From NCBI GenBank assembly GCA_002350855.1, contig DEFM01000026.1, positions 1-64,000 of the forward strand: a stretch of 64,000 bases of DNA. The letters run 5' to 3'. Position 1 is the first letter of the stretch. Each line of letters begins with the position of its first letter. Both the position numbers and the translations under genes were made by a program. The stretch comes from Prevotellaceae bacterium UBA2852 (GTDB lineage: Bacteria; Bacteroidota; Bacteroidia; Bacteroidales; Bacteroidaceae). This document shows positions 38,480 through 46,239 of this stretch, in pieces. The notes beneath the pieces were generated by a model, which was not told the DNA's origin, did no database searches, and was given only the letters and a program-made list of their open reading frames with translations.

Positions 38480-38640
38480 ATCTCTTCACCGTTTCTCTTC
38501 TTAGCTTTTCTCTTCTTTGTTTTTCCTCTTCTTTGCTTTTTCTCTTCTTTGTTTTTCTCCCGAATGTTATTCGGGTTAATCTCTTCTTAGTTATTCGGGA
38601 TTATCTCTTCTTAGTCCTTCGTGGTCATCTCTTCTTAGCG
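38480..38640. repeat. CTCTTCTT tandem repeats with REP-like palindrome at the RAYT 3' end
   Basis: About eight copies of a TCTCTTCTT word with a period near 15 bases, including a palindrome CCCGAATGTTATTCGGG at 38559-38575. A near copy, CCGAATGTCATTCGGG with the same following TTAA, lies inside the transposase gene at 39332-39351. The repeat overlaps the last codons of the transposase. Confidence 0.65.
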
Positions 38641-39739
38641 CATTGCAGATTTCTTCAGCCATTGAGTTTAGCGCAACGCAGTCAGCACGGCTGATGTGCC
38701 TTTTCCCTTCGTCATACGGCCAGGGGCTAAGAATCAGCAAACGACCTTCGGCACAGGCATCGAAAAGAAAATCTGAAGGTTTGTAGTAATCGCGAAAACC
38801 ATTATCAGTCAGCAAGATAAATGGCCGCTGTTCTTTGAGCAATACATGCATTACTTGTTTTTCATCCGGAGAAATGAACGGCGATACCAGCACAGTTCCT
38901 TCTCGAGCTTTAAGAACACATGAATTCTTGTAGTTGCGTAAGCGATTGTTGTCTCCATGTGCAGCCAATTCCACCATCTCGTGCCTTACGTGCACCGTGT
39001 CATAATGTTTCTCCATTAGTAAAGCCACATTGCCCACACCATCATAGCTGCGATTGCCTATAGTAATATTCTGCTGAACCCGGAAAAATCCAGGGTTAAT
39101 CCTTTTAGTGGCCAAGCGTTGCGGGTTCATATCAATATAACGGATGGTATTAGGCAGTTGAGAGTAGCGAGCCATTGGCCGTATGAATGGCATCTCTGTG
39201 AATATAGGTGAAAGGCGGTAATAATCATCTTCTCCCATTTTGCCAAGTAGGGAGGCTGCGAGTTCCTGAAGTTTTCGGCTCTCTGCTTTGAGTTGTAGCC
39301 TATGGCTTTGGCTCTCTTCTCCGTTATTCTTCCGAATGTCATTCGGGTTAAAGCAAGAAGGTGGAACCATGAAGGACGACGAGGCCGTGCAGGCACGTCC
39401 CAGTTTCTTTACTGCCTGCCAGAAACCTCTGGCCAAAGCCCCGATGCCTTTAGGCATAGTGCGGCGCACATACAGCACAGCATGCAGATGATCAGGCATC
39501 AGGCAGAAATGCAGCACCTGCACCTCGGGATGAAACTTAGGTATAGACATCAGCACGTCCACCAGTGAATCGCCAAAAGGCGAGCGCATCACCCATGCTT
39601 TTGTCGGATCCCCATTAGGTGTAATCAGTTTGCCCAACACAGGTTGTCGATCCGTAACCGTCAATGTGATATGGTATAACCCTGCACCTTTCCACGTAGT
39701 GCCCGGCTCTTGCCATTTCCATTTTTCCTGTGTTGACAT
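38591..39739 (-). CDS. REP-associated tyrosine transposase (RAYT, Y1/HUH family)
   Basis: About 382 residues from the ATG at 39739, preceded by AGGAG at the right distance; an open frame to 39817 would overlap the probable promoter and is not used. The Y1 transposase core has TWKGAGLYHITLTV and the metal-binding HUH-type motif MPDHLHAVLYV (His84, His86). The catalytic-Tyr helix is in NTIRYIDMNPQRLA. After this a C-terminal region (about 230-370) has FISPDEKQVMHVL and ILLTDNGFRDYYKP, resembling a nucleotide-binding fold often attached to Bacteroidales versions. RAYTs are single domesticated genes that act on REP palindromes. REP-like palindromes lie at its end and within it. The last residues are encoded by the repeat block. 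Confidence 0.85.
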   Translation of the reverse strand: MSTQEKWKWQEPGTTWKGAGLYHITLTVTDRQPVLGKLITPNGDPTKAWVMRSPFGDSLVDVLMSIPKFHPEVQVLHFCLMPDHLHAVLYVRRTMPKGIGALARGFWQAVKKLGRACTASSSFMVPPSCFNPNDIRKNNGEESQSHRLQLKAESRKLQELAASLLGKMGEDDYYRLSPIFTEMPFIRPMARYSQLPNTIRYIDMNPQRLATKRINPGFFRVQQNITIGNRSYDGVGNVALLMEKHYDTVHVRHEMVELAAHGDNNRLRNYKNSCVLKAREGTVLVSPFISPDEKQVMHVLLKEQRPFILLTDNGFRDYYKPSDFLFDACAEGRLLILSPWPYDEGKRHISRADCVALNSMAEEICNALRRDDHEGLRRDNPE

Positions 39740-39784
39740 ATCTCCTATTACCGTTTTTTTTGTTATATCTTTAATCCTTGTCCA

Positions 39785-39792
39785 CAAAGATA
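39785..39792 (-). promoter_or_regulatory. -7 box of the transposase gene
   Basis: The complement reads TATCTTTG, 46 bases before the chosen start at 39739. Its position inside the longer frame is one reason to prefer the shorter protein. No clear -33 TTTG. Confidence 0.45.
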
Positions 39793-39949
39793 GCGTTTTT
39801 ATTTTTATGGGCACCAATGTCTTTTTGTTAAATTTTTTAACCTTTTCTTGGATTTGTGTTAATCTCTGATGATGCCAATTAGTCGTAAAGAATGGATTTT
39901 GGCAAAAATGTGCTTTTGAAAGTAATTGATAATCTGCTGGTTATGCTAC

Positions 39950-40081
39950 CACTTAAGTGTTTTCAAAAAATGACTGTGGTGTTTTCAGAAAAACACCACA
40001 GTATAATTAAAAAAACACTGTGGTGAAAATATTTTTTCTCCACAGTGTAAATTAGTTACCTCCACAGTGTCCTTTAGTTAC
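39950..40081. repeat. Palindrome array 1: CAC-N4-GTG units in exact 22-base steps
   Basis: Ten-base sites start at 39950 (CACTTAAGTG), 39972 (GACTGTGGTG), 39994 (CACCACAGTA), 40016 (CACTGTGGTG), 40038 (CTCCACAGTG) and 40060 (CTCCACAGTG). Each is exactly 22 bases after the previous one. CACCACAGTG and CACTGTGGTG are reverse complements, so orientation alternates then repeats. Neighbouring units can pair; the best hairpin is 39973-39985 with 39990-40002, a 13-base-pair stem. The 12 bases between sites are A/T-rich and vary. No coding frame explains the pattern. The non-coding stretch 39740-40369 otherwise holds only the transposase -7 box and array 2. Confidence 0.8.
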
Positions 40082-40143
40082 TAAAACCGTAATTATAGCG
40101 CTTCAGGGCGGTGCTATATGCATGGGAAGATGATGATGTGGAT

Positions 40144-40281
40144 TTGATGGTTCGGCATCAAGAATTTGATGATTAGTCATCAAAAAGTTGATGCTTCGTC
40201 ATCAATTATTTGATGTCAGCAAATCAATAGTTTGATGCCACGACATCAAACTATTGATGGAACGAGAATATTTTTCATCAA
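40144..40281. repeat. Palindrome array 2: TTGATG-N6-CATCAA units in the same 22-base register
   Basis: TTGATG starts at 40144, 40166, 40188, 40210, 40232 and 40254. CATCAA lies 12 bases after each of the first three and the fifth, AATCAA after the fourth, and the sixth is partial with CATCAA displaced to 40276. The central six bases differ in every unit, while the arms are kept. Unit 5 is extended to a 13-base-pair perfect stem (40225-40237 with 40244-40256). Unit centres (40152.5 and onward) are exactly 88 bases, four steps, after the last centre of array 1 (40064.5), so both arrays share one register, with three degenerate steps between. Confidence 0.85.
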
Positions 40282-40369
40282 AATTTCTCGCTGACTATCA
40301 GGTCTTTGCAGATGGTAACTCTTATGCTAAAAACGTGAATCACATGGCACTTGGGTGCTTGTGGCTGTT

Positions 40370-41941
40370 TTATTGGTTGTCACGCTGGATTTCCGATGGT
40401 TTGACTCCGTAATAGCTTTTATAGCACTTAGTGAAGTAGCTTGGTGTGGAGAAACCGAGTTTTTCTGCAATATCTGTAATTGACATATTGGTAGTTCGCA
40501 GCAAGTTGTCGGCTCGCTCCATACGTATTCCATGTATGAATGCTGAAGGCGATTGCTTGATGATTCGTGTGAGGTGACGATAAAGACCGGTGCGCTCCAT
40601 AGCCATGTCGCGTGCCAGTTCATCTACGTTGTAGCCATGCATGGAGTTGATGTTTTGTTCGACCAATGCTGTGGCTTTCTGGATAAATAATCGGTCGTCT
40701 TCGGACAGTGTGTCGGTGTCTTCCTGCTCTTTATTTGCAAGAGATTCGTCGGAAGTGTCCTTTGGTTCTGAAACAGATCTGTCTTCAGTAGTGCTATTGA
40801 CTGACTGCATCAGTTCGCGAATCCGTTCCATGAGTTGCGCTTCCCGTTGGTTACGCTTGCGGCGGGTGTACCACCAGCCAATCAGAACTATGCAGAGAAT
40901 GGCTCCCAACAGATACATTATATAATATTGTACGCGCGATGGAATATCCTGCCAGGTGTCGGCATGAAGCAGCCCGTTGCCGTAGGTGCCGAGCCAAAGA
41001 CCTCCATGTCCGTCATTGGCAACGGCATTAATTCCTGTGTGCAGGGTGTCACCGCCTTGTAGCGGAATATCGGTAGAGAGAGTCATGTTGCCCGACTTCA
41101 GGTCTATGAACCACACGCCTGCGCTACAGCCGATTATTGCTGTAGTAGAGTCGGGTAGGCAGAGAGAATGGAACCCTCGTTTGTCGTAGGTGTCGAATAT
41201 CGTGCTCCAAGTGCGTGTATGAGTATCAAACTTCAGGAATATGCTTCGTCCTTGGTTCTGCAACTGATAGAATGCGCTGTCATGGCCTATTGCAAAAGCT
41301 GAGGAAGAAAGTGGCTTTTCCTCTTTCTCTTCCAAAGGGTAGGCTCTTCGCTCGTAAATCAGCTTGCAAGTCTTAGTGTCGTAGCAGCGAATCAGTCCGT
41401 CTTCGTCAAAAATGTACAAGAAACAGTCATTGTCAGTCTCTGTGTGACGAATCTCTGAATTCCATCCGTGAACATCGATTTGCAGCTTTCTTCCTGCGTA
41501 TGTTCCAGTAAGAACGGAGTCTGCCAACTGCCAGCAATTACCGTAATGATCTGTGTAAACATCATCAAGACTGACGGATGACAAATCTACAAATCTCTTT
41601 TTGGTTAAGTCGAAACACCAGCACGCTTCCCATTGCTTAATCCATACATGGTTTTCGTTGTCAACATAAGTAAGATAGCCGCCGTGGAAATTCTTAATTT
41701 GCTTTGCCTTATCCGATGGACATTTGTATGTGACAATACAACTTCCGTCCTTGAAGATGCTGAAACATGAATCTCCACGCACCAGAGTCTGCCCATAGTT
41801 CATCTGAGTTATGGTCAGAATCTGATTATTGAGCAATCCGTCGTCCACAGTCCATTGCTTGAAAAAGGGTAGGGCAGATGAATGAAGAGTGAAAAATGAA
41901 GAGTAAAGGATGAAATATATGAAAAAAAGTAATCTGGTCAT
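40370..41941 (-). CDS. Membrane-bound AraC-type regulator with sensor domain (HTCS-like without kinase)
   Basis: 523 residues. A signal-like start (FFIYFILYSSFFTLHSSALP) precedes a beta-propeller-like periplasmic part (about 25-330: FKQWTVDDGLLNNQILTITQ, then many short strands and GGLWLGTYGNGLLHADTW). One membrane helix follows at about 338-358 (MYLLGAILCIVLIGWWY), then an acidic linker and an AraC/XylS helix-turn-helix at about 415-520 (YNVDELARDMAMERTGLYRH, then GFSTPSYFTKCYKSYYGV). Hybrid two-component regulators of this phylum have this order but with kinase and receiver domains between; here they are absent. It probably senses an outside ligand and acts directly on DNA. Target genes are not evident. 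Confidence 0.8.
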   Translation of the reverse strand: MTRLLFFIYFILYSSFFTLHSSALPFFKQWTVDDGLLNNQILTITQMNYGQTLVRGDSCFSIFKDGSCIVTYKCPSDKAKQIKNFHGGYLTYVDNENHVWIKQWEACWCFDLTKKRFVDLSSVSLDDVYTDHYGNCWQLADSVLTGTYAGRKLQIDVHGWNSEIRHTETDNDCFLYIFDEDGLIRCYDTKTCKLIYERRAYPLEEKEEKPLSSSAFAIGHDSAFYQLQNQGRSIFLKFDTHTRTWSTIFDTYDKRGFHSLCLPDSTTAIIGCSAGVWFIDLKSGNMTLSTDIPLQGGDTLHTGINAVANDGHGGLWLGTYGNGLLHADTWQDIPSRVQYYIMYLLGAILCIVLIGWWYTRRKRNQREAQLMERIRELMQSVNSTTEDRSVSEPKDTSDESLANKEQEDTDTLSEDDRLFIQKATALVEQNINSMHGYNVDELARDMAMERTGLYRHLTRIIKQSPSAFIHGIRMERADNLLRTTNMSITDIAEKLGFSTPSYFTKCYKSYYGVKPSEIQRDNQ

Positions 41942-41959
41942 TGAGTAATATGCGAATTA

Positions 41960-41991
41960 CAAAACTACATTATGAAGTTGTTACAAATTTA
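41960..41991 (-). promoter_or_regulatory. Probable promoter of the membrane AraC regulator
   Basis: The minus strand has TAGTTTTG (complement of 41960-41967) and TAAATTTG (complement of 41984-41991). Either could be the -7 box; the second also provides a TTTG 16 bases from the first. Confidence 0.4.
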
Positions 41992-42031
41992 TGCTAATTA
42001 CTTCAATTGACCAAAAAAGAAAAACAAAAAA

Positions 42032-42062
42032 ACACTCCCGATGTTCTGTTCATCGGGAGTGT
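42032..42062 (-). terminator. Terminator of the ribosomal protein operon
   Basis: ACACTCCCGATG pairs perfectly with CATCGGGAGTGT around a 7-base loop, and on the minus strand a T-rich tract follows. It lies 50 bases after the DUF4295 stop. Confidence 0.88.
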
Positions 42063-42111
42063 CGTATGGATTAAGACCACACGCAGAGTGTGGAATTGAG
42101 TGCGAATCAAA

Positions 42112-42264
42112 TTACTTCTTCAGATAGTCCTTAACTGATTCAGCTGGAACCATCTTCTCTTCGAATGCGTAAGCACCAGTCTTAGGTGACTTGAACATAC
42201 GAATGACTTTAGTGAAAGAGCGACCGTCCTTGTTCTGGAGAGTAGCGACTGTTTTCTTTGCCAT
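42112..42264 (-). CDS. DUF4295 small basic protein
   Basis: 50 residues, beginning MAKKTVATLQNKDGRSFTK and ending ESVKDYLKK. This is the DUF4295 family, which in Bacteroidota regularly follows rpmB and rpmG. It starts 12 bases after the rpmG stop and is rich in Lys, suggesting ribosome association; that role is inferred from context. The terminator at 42032 lies after it, so it closes the operon. Confidence 0.85.
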   Translation of the reverse strand: MAKKTVATLQNKDGRSFTKVIRMFKSPKTGAYAFEEKMVPAESVKDYLKK

Positions 42265-42276
42265 ATCTTATTGTTA

Positions 42277-42465
42277 TTACTTGATTTCCTTGTGCACTGT
42301 TACGCGCTTGAGGATTGGGTTATATTTCTTAAGCTCCATACGGTCTGGAGTGTTCTTGCGGTTTTTTGTTGTGATGTAACGAGATGTGCCTGGCAGACCG
42401 CTCTCCTTCATCTCTGTGCATTCGAGAATTACCTGCACTCTGTTACCTTTAGCTTTCTTAGCCAT
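42277..42465 (-). CDS. rpmG: 50S ribosomal protein L33
   Basis: 62 residues: [20 protein letters not shown], then [20 protein letters not shown] and a KKYNP segment. These are standard L33 landmarks. It keeps a single Cys, at VILECTE, so this is the zinc-free form without the paired CxxC motifs. It lies between rpmB and the DUF4295 gene; a repeat-filled gap separates it from rpmB. Confidence 0.93.
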   Translation of the reverse strand: MAKKAKGNRVQVILECTEMKESGLPGTSRYITTKNRKNTPDRMELKKYNPILKRVTVHKEIK

Positions 42466-42470
42466 AATTA

Positions 42471-42540
42471 TAAGTTTTTAAGTTCTTAAGTTTTTAAGTT
42501 CTTAAGTTTTGAGTCTTAAAATCTTAAGTTCTTGATTCTT
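42471..42540. repeat. Iterated CTTAAGTTCTTAAG repeat between rpmB and rpmG
   Basis: Seven or so degenerate copies of a TTAAGTTCTTAAGTTTT word, the reverse complement of the family at 26926-26980. It occupies almost the whole intergenic gap before the rpmG start on the minus strand. Confidence 0.7.
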
Positions 42541-42551
42541 TAATTTGTTAA

Positions 42552-42812
42552 TTAACCAATGATTTCGATGTCTTCCCAAGCTGTGTGACCTTTTGCTACA
42601 GCCTGCTTGAGTGCAGCGTCAAGACCGATGCGGTTGATGATACGAAGACCAGCAGCGCTGACCTTGAGTACAATCCAGCAATCCTCTTCTACATAGTAGA
42701 ATTTCTTGGTGAATAAGTTGACATTGAATGTGCGCTTAGTACGACGCAAAGAGTGGGAAACATTGTTTCCTATCATTGATGTCTTTCCTGTGATTTGACA
42801 AGCTTTTGCCAT
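42552..42812 (-). CDS. rpmB: 50S ribosomal protein L28
   Basis: 86 residues from the ATG at 42812 ([20 protein letters not shown]). A longer frame to 42869 reads through repeat sequence (upstream copies of TGAATGT) and is not used. Landmarks are [17 protein letters not shown] and [18 protein letters not shown]. It is part of the large subunit and begins the rpmB-rpmG-DUF4295 set. Confidence 0.93.
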   Translation of the reverse strand: MAKACQITGKTSMIGNNVSHSLRRTKRTFNVNLFTKKFYYVEEDCWIVLKVSAAGLRIINRIGLDAALKQAVAKGHTAWEDIEIIG

Positions 42813-42822
42813 GATTCTATAT

Positions 42823-42900
42823 AGTTGAATGTTGAATGTTGAATGTTGAATGCTTAATGTAAAATGCATTCTTCACTCTTCATTCTTCACTCTTCATTAA
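42823..42900. repeat. TGAATGT and TTCTTCACTC tandem repeats upstream of rpmB
   Basis: Three copies of GTTGAAT(GT) near 42826-42850 followed by repeated ATTCTTCACTCTTC words to 42898, filling most of the gap between rpmA and rpmB. Confidence 0.65.
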
Positions 42901-42932
42901 TTACTTGTTTCTAACTGTGTTATTTATCTCTC

Positions 42933-43193
42933 TTACTCTGCGATAGGTTCAACGCTTACAGTGCTACGATTCAAACGTCCACGCTTGAATGTAATAGTTC
43001 CGTCAACAAGTGCATAGAGTGTGTGGTCGCTACCCATACCGACATTCTTGCCTGCATAGTGCTTAGTTCCACGCTGACGTACGATGATGTTACCTGCTTT
43101 TGCGAATTGACCTCCGAAGAGTTTAATACCGAGTCGTTTGCTATGTGACTCGCGACCGTTCTTTGAACTACCTACACCTTTCTTATGTGCCAT
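42933..43193 (-). CDS. rpmA: 50S ribosomal protein L27
   Basis: 86 residues: [20 protein letters not shown], then [20 protein letters not shown] and [19 protein letters not shown]. The N-terminus is the form that starts directly at MAHKKG, without the cleaved extension known in Firmicutes. The protein reaches the peptidyl-transferase centre. It follows rplU by 23 bases, the usual order. Confidence 0.95.
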   Translation of the reverse strand: MAHKKGVGSSKNGRESHSKRLGIKLFGGQFAKAGNIIVRQRGTKHYAGKNVGMGSDHTLYALVDGTITFKRGRLNRSTVSVEPIAE

Positions 43194-43216
43194 AATTCTT
43201 TCCTTTCTTTACGGGG

Positions 43217-43534
43217 TTAAGCAATAACTTGTTTGATTGTGAGTTCCGTGAACTGCTGACGGTGACCGTTGAACTTGCGGTAACCTTTGCGACGACGCTT
43301 GTGGAATACGAATACCTTGTCGCCCTTCACAAGTGGACATTTCACTTCACATACTACTTTCGCGCCTTCTACTGTAGGCGTTCCTACTTTCACGGAGCCA
43401 TTGTTGTCAACCAACAAGACTTTTTCGAATTCAACAGTTGCCTGTGCTTCCACATCCTTAATGTGGTGTACGAACAGACGCTTGCCTTCCTCGGCCTTGA
43501 ACTGTTGTCCGTTAATTTCTACGATAACGTACAT
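43217..43534 (-). CDS. rplU: 50S ribosomal protein L21
   Basis: 105 residues from the ATG at 43534 ([20 protein letters not shown]). A frame extension to 43582 adds a basic stretch not found in the family and is rejected. The end reads [20 protein letters not shown], typical of L21. It binds 23S rRNA and is first in this minus-strand operon, about 100 bases after a -7 box. Confidence 0.95.
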   Translation of the reverse strand: MYVIVEINGQQFKAEEGKRLFVHHIKDVEAQATVEFEKVLLVDNNGSVKVGTPTVEGAKVVCEVKCPLVKGDKVFVFHKRRRKGYRKFNGHRQQFTELTIKQVIA

Positions 43535-43631
43535 TTTTTTGATAATAATTATTAAACGGTTTCGTCCGCGGGGCGGAGCCACACGTGGCTCTCTTTTTAA
43601 CTTTATTTAGCCTCTACGGCACAATCGGCTG

Positions 43632-43639
43632 CAAAGTTA
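43632..43639 (-). promoter_or_regulatory. -7 box of the rplU operon
   Basis: The complement reads TAACTTTG, about 98 bases before the rplU start. A GC-rich segment near 43565-43592 (CGCGGGGCGGAGCC) lies in the leader. No evident L21 autoregulatory structure was identified by eye. Confidence 0.55.
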
Positions 43640-43808
43640 CGTATTTTATTTGGTTCTACAATTTTATTTTTGATTTTTTTTGCCTTAACTTGCTTTTTAA
43701 CTGCCTATGCAACAATTCTATCTGGAATTTGCAACGATTTTACGATGGTTATGTAACATATTTGTAATTATTCGTAACAACACATTATTCATTTATATCC
43801 TTTTTGCC

Positions 43809-43816
43809 TAACTTTG
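43809..43816 (+). promoter_or_regulatory. -7 box before the large GH43 gene
   Basis: TAACTTTG, about 144 bases before the ATG at 43960. Between them lies the repeat block 43833-43955, so the leader would contain it. Confidence 0.5.
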
Positions 43817-43832
43817 CAAAAAGAAATCAAAA

Positions 43833-43955
43833 AAGTGAAGAATGAAGAATAGCCATCCGGAAGGGTAGTGTGTCCTGCGATTTTCCCGCAGAAAAAACTC
43901 AAGAACTTAAAAAAACTCAAGAACTTAAAAACTCAAGAACTTAAAAACTAAATAA
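43833..43955. repeat. Iterated ACTCAAGAACTTAAAA repeat in the GH43 leader
   Basis: GTGAAGAATGAAGAAT near 43835 is followed, from about 43897, by three to four copies of an AAAACTCAAGAACTTA unit up to the start codon. Both word families of the window occur together here. Confidence 0.7.
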
Positions 43956-43959
43956 CTTT

Positions 43960-46182
43960 ATGATGAAAAGACTTTTGGCTATTTTCGTGATAGCTACCGT
44001 TGCTTTTAGTGTATCTGCACAGGACTTTAAGTTCAAATGGAGTGCAGACAAAGGTGACGGCACCTTTATCAACCCTATTGTCAATGCCGATTTCCCCGAC
44101 TGTGACGTAATTCGCGTTAACGACACATTCTATTTTGTCAGTACAACCATGTACCATTTCCCTGGATGTACCTTGCTGAAGTCTAAGGACTTGGTGAACT
44201 GGGAATACTGTGCAAACCCGCTGAAGCAGATTCTTGACAACGATGCCTATAATCTGCTTAACGGTAAGCACCATTACTCTCAAGGTATGTGGGCTTCCAC
44301 ACTCAACTACCACGATGGTAAGTTCTATATCTATTTTCCATGCTCTACTTGGTCGTCGGACGCACAGCACATTGTGCTCACAGCTGAAGACCCTGAAGGT
44401 GAATGGGAAGTAACCCGCTTGTCGGAAGGCTACCACGATCCGGGATGGCTTTTTGATGACGGCCCTAACGGAGATGGCTATCTTTATGTGGCATGTGGAA
44501 TCGGTGATATTTGGGTAAACAAACTCAATCCTAAGACATTCGCAAAAATCTCCAGCACAAAGGTTGCAAGCGTGGGCAATGGTTGTGAAGGCAGCCACAT
44601 GTACCACATAGGTGACTACTATTATATCTATGCTACATACGGTGGAACTGAAGGTTCGCAGACCATCTTCCGAAGCAAAAACCCTATGGGACCTTACGAG
44701 GAGCACAATGGACGTGTGTTCGCTAATCAGAAGATTCACCAGGGCGCTCTGGTTGATACTCAGACAGGTGAATGGTGGACCGTTCTCTTCAAGGATGCCG
44801 GTGCCATCGGCCGTATTCCATTCCTTGAGCCGGTTGTATGGGAAGACGGATGGCCTATCATCGGCAATAACGGACGTGATGTGAGCGAGGGTGGAAAGAA
44901 GTATCCGAAACCTAATGTTGGTGCTACTTACGAGAAGACTTACCTCCCAACCAACGATGCTTTCAACAGCTACACACTCGGTATGCAGTGGGAGTGGAAC
45001 CACAATCCTCAACCTGATGCATGGAGCCTGAGCGAACGTCCAGGATGGTTGCGCCTGCACTCATGTACTGTAACTGATAACCTGGTTTATGCCCGCGGAT
45101 CGCTTTCACAGCGCATTTTTGGTTTCTCAGCCGTTGGCACAAGCTCTGATTCTTATGCTCCATCTTATGGTACTGCAGCATTCGATCTCTCAGGAATGCA
45201 GGATGGTGATATTGCCGGACTTGCTGTAGTCCAGAACCCATATTCATTTATCGGTGTGAAGATGGTGAATGGTAAGAAATACCTCTATAGTTGTCGTTAT
45301 AAGTTTGATGGCCAAGTCCCAACGTTGCAGGAGGAGAAGACCGGTGCAGAACTGACTTCCGATCAGATTTACCTGCGTGCTCAGGTTAATTTCGGAAAGA
45401 ACACATGTTCTTATCTTTACAGCTACCAACCCAAAACAGGCTATAAGTCTTTCGGTGTGAGCATGTCAATGGGTTATACCCTCGACTTCTTTGTGGGACA
45501 GCGATTCTATCTGTTCAATTACTCAACTAAAGCTACAGGTGGTCATATTGACGTTGACTGGTTCACTACCGAGTTGTCTGTCCCAGAAGATTATTTCAAG
45601 TCATTGGACGAAGCACAGGAAGCATACGCGAATCCAGACGAGCCGGTATTTACCGGTTTCCCGTTCACAGAACCTGAGTTCAGTTCAATTATCGGTAACA
45701 ACACAGTGAACCTGAAACAGAAGAAGATCCGTACTTCCAAGGATGGAATCGTTGGCTGGCGTTATCGTCAGGGCTGGGATCTCTCAGCGTTCAATTATCT
45801 GTGTGTTAAACTCTCCCGCAAGACTACTTGCAATCTTCAGGTAAAGATATACGATGGCACAACTATCTGGTCAGAACCTTATATCCGTACGTTTACAAGT
45901 AATGAAAAGGATGTGGCAATCGACTTGCAGAACCTGATTACGGCTTCCGGTCGCAAAATTGACCCTTCACATATATATATTATAGCGTTTGGAAGCGACG
46001 GCAGTGCTGATGCATATCTCAAGGAAGTGTTCCTGAGTGATGACGGATCTATACCGTCTGCCATCAATGACGTTGAGGCTGAAAATGTAAACGGTGCAAT
46101 TTACAACCTTGCCGGACAACGTGTCCTTCATCCTTCGAAAGGCATATATATCCAGAATGGTAATAAAATCCTGATGAAATAA
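43960..46182 (+). CDS. Secreted GH43 beta-xylosidase/arabinofuranosidase-like enzyme
   Basis: 740 residues with a signal peptide (MMKRLLAIFVIATVAFSVSA). The GH43 propeller spans about 25-330: NADFPDCDVIRVNDTFYFVS holds the catalytic base Asp; TTMYHFPGCTLLKSKDLVNW and GNGCEGSHMYHIGDYYYIYA follow. A beta-sandwich of the GH43 C-terminal type follows (about 345-540: WEWNHNPQPDAWSLSERPGW). Then comes a carbohydrate-module-like segment (about 560-690). The last 40 residues (NLAGQRVLHPSKGIYIQNGN) are the C-terminal tail found on many exported Prevotella proteins. It probably removes xylose or arabinose units from plant xylan. No SusC/SusD genes are beside it. Confidence 0.85.
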   Translation: MMKRLLAIFVIATVAFSVSAQDFKFKWSADKGDGTFINPIVNADFPDCDVIRVNDTFYFVSTTMYHFPGCTLLKSKDLVNWEYCANPLKQILDNDAYNLLNGKHHYSQGMWASTLNYHDGKFYIYFPCSTWSSDAQHIVLTAEDPEGEWEVTRLSEGYHDPGWLFDDGPNGDGYLYVACGIGDIWVNKLNPKTFAKISSTKVASVGNGCEGSHMYHIGDYYYIYATYGGTEGSQTIFRSKNPMGPYEEHNGRVFANQKIHQGALVDTQTGEWWTVLFKDAGAIGRIPFLEPVVWEDGWPIIGNNGRDVSEGGKKYPKPNVGATYEKTYLPTNDAFNSYTLGMQWEWNHNPQPDAWSLSERPGWLRLHSCTVTDNLVYARGSLSQRIFGFSAVGTSSDSYAPSYGTAAFDLSGMQDGDIAGLAVVQNPYSFIGVKMVNGKKYLYSCRYKFDGQVPTLQEEKTGAELTSDQIYLRAQVNFGKNTCSYLYSYQPKTGYKSFGVSMSMGYTLDFFVGQRFYLFNYSTKATGGHIDVDWFTTELSVPEDYFKSLDEAQEAYANPDEPVFTGFPFTEPEFSSIIGNNTVNLKQKKIRTSKDGIVGWRYRQGWDLSAFNYLCVKLSRKTTCNLQVKIYDGTTIWSEPYIRTFTSNEKDVAIDLQNLITASGRKIDPSHIYIIAFGSDGSADAYLKEVFLSDDGSIPSAINDVEAENVNGAIYNLAGQRVLHPSKGIYIQNGNKILMK

Positions 46183-46185
46183 CAA

Positions 46186-46225
46186 TCCACAAAAAAAAGC
46201 CCCGATGTCGGGGCTTTTTTTGTGG
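46186..46225. terminator. Bidirectional terminator between GH43 and the aldo/keto reductase
   Basis: Stem AAGCCCCGA / TCGGGGCTT with loop TG, extended by A8 and T7 tracts and a closing TCCAC/GTGGA. It lies 4 bases after the GH43 stop and 15 before the reductase stop. Confidence 0.9.
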
Positions 46226-46239
46226 ATGGTGGTTACGTT

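Noticed and set aside
39740..39817. 26-residue N-terminal extension of the transposase
   Set aside because: The shorter start has an AGGAG ribosome-binding site, and the extension overlaps the probable -7 box.
40144..40259. CRISPR-like array with 22-base period
   Set aside because: The conserved parts are only six-base arms within an 18-base palindrome, there are no unique spacers of 25-40 bases, and no cas genes are in the window.
43948..45060. Minus-strand open frame of 370 codons opposite the GH43 gene
   Set aside because: Antisense shadow of the conserved propeller domain; it also crosses the GH43 start and repeat leader.
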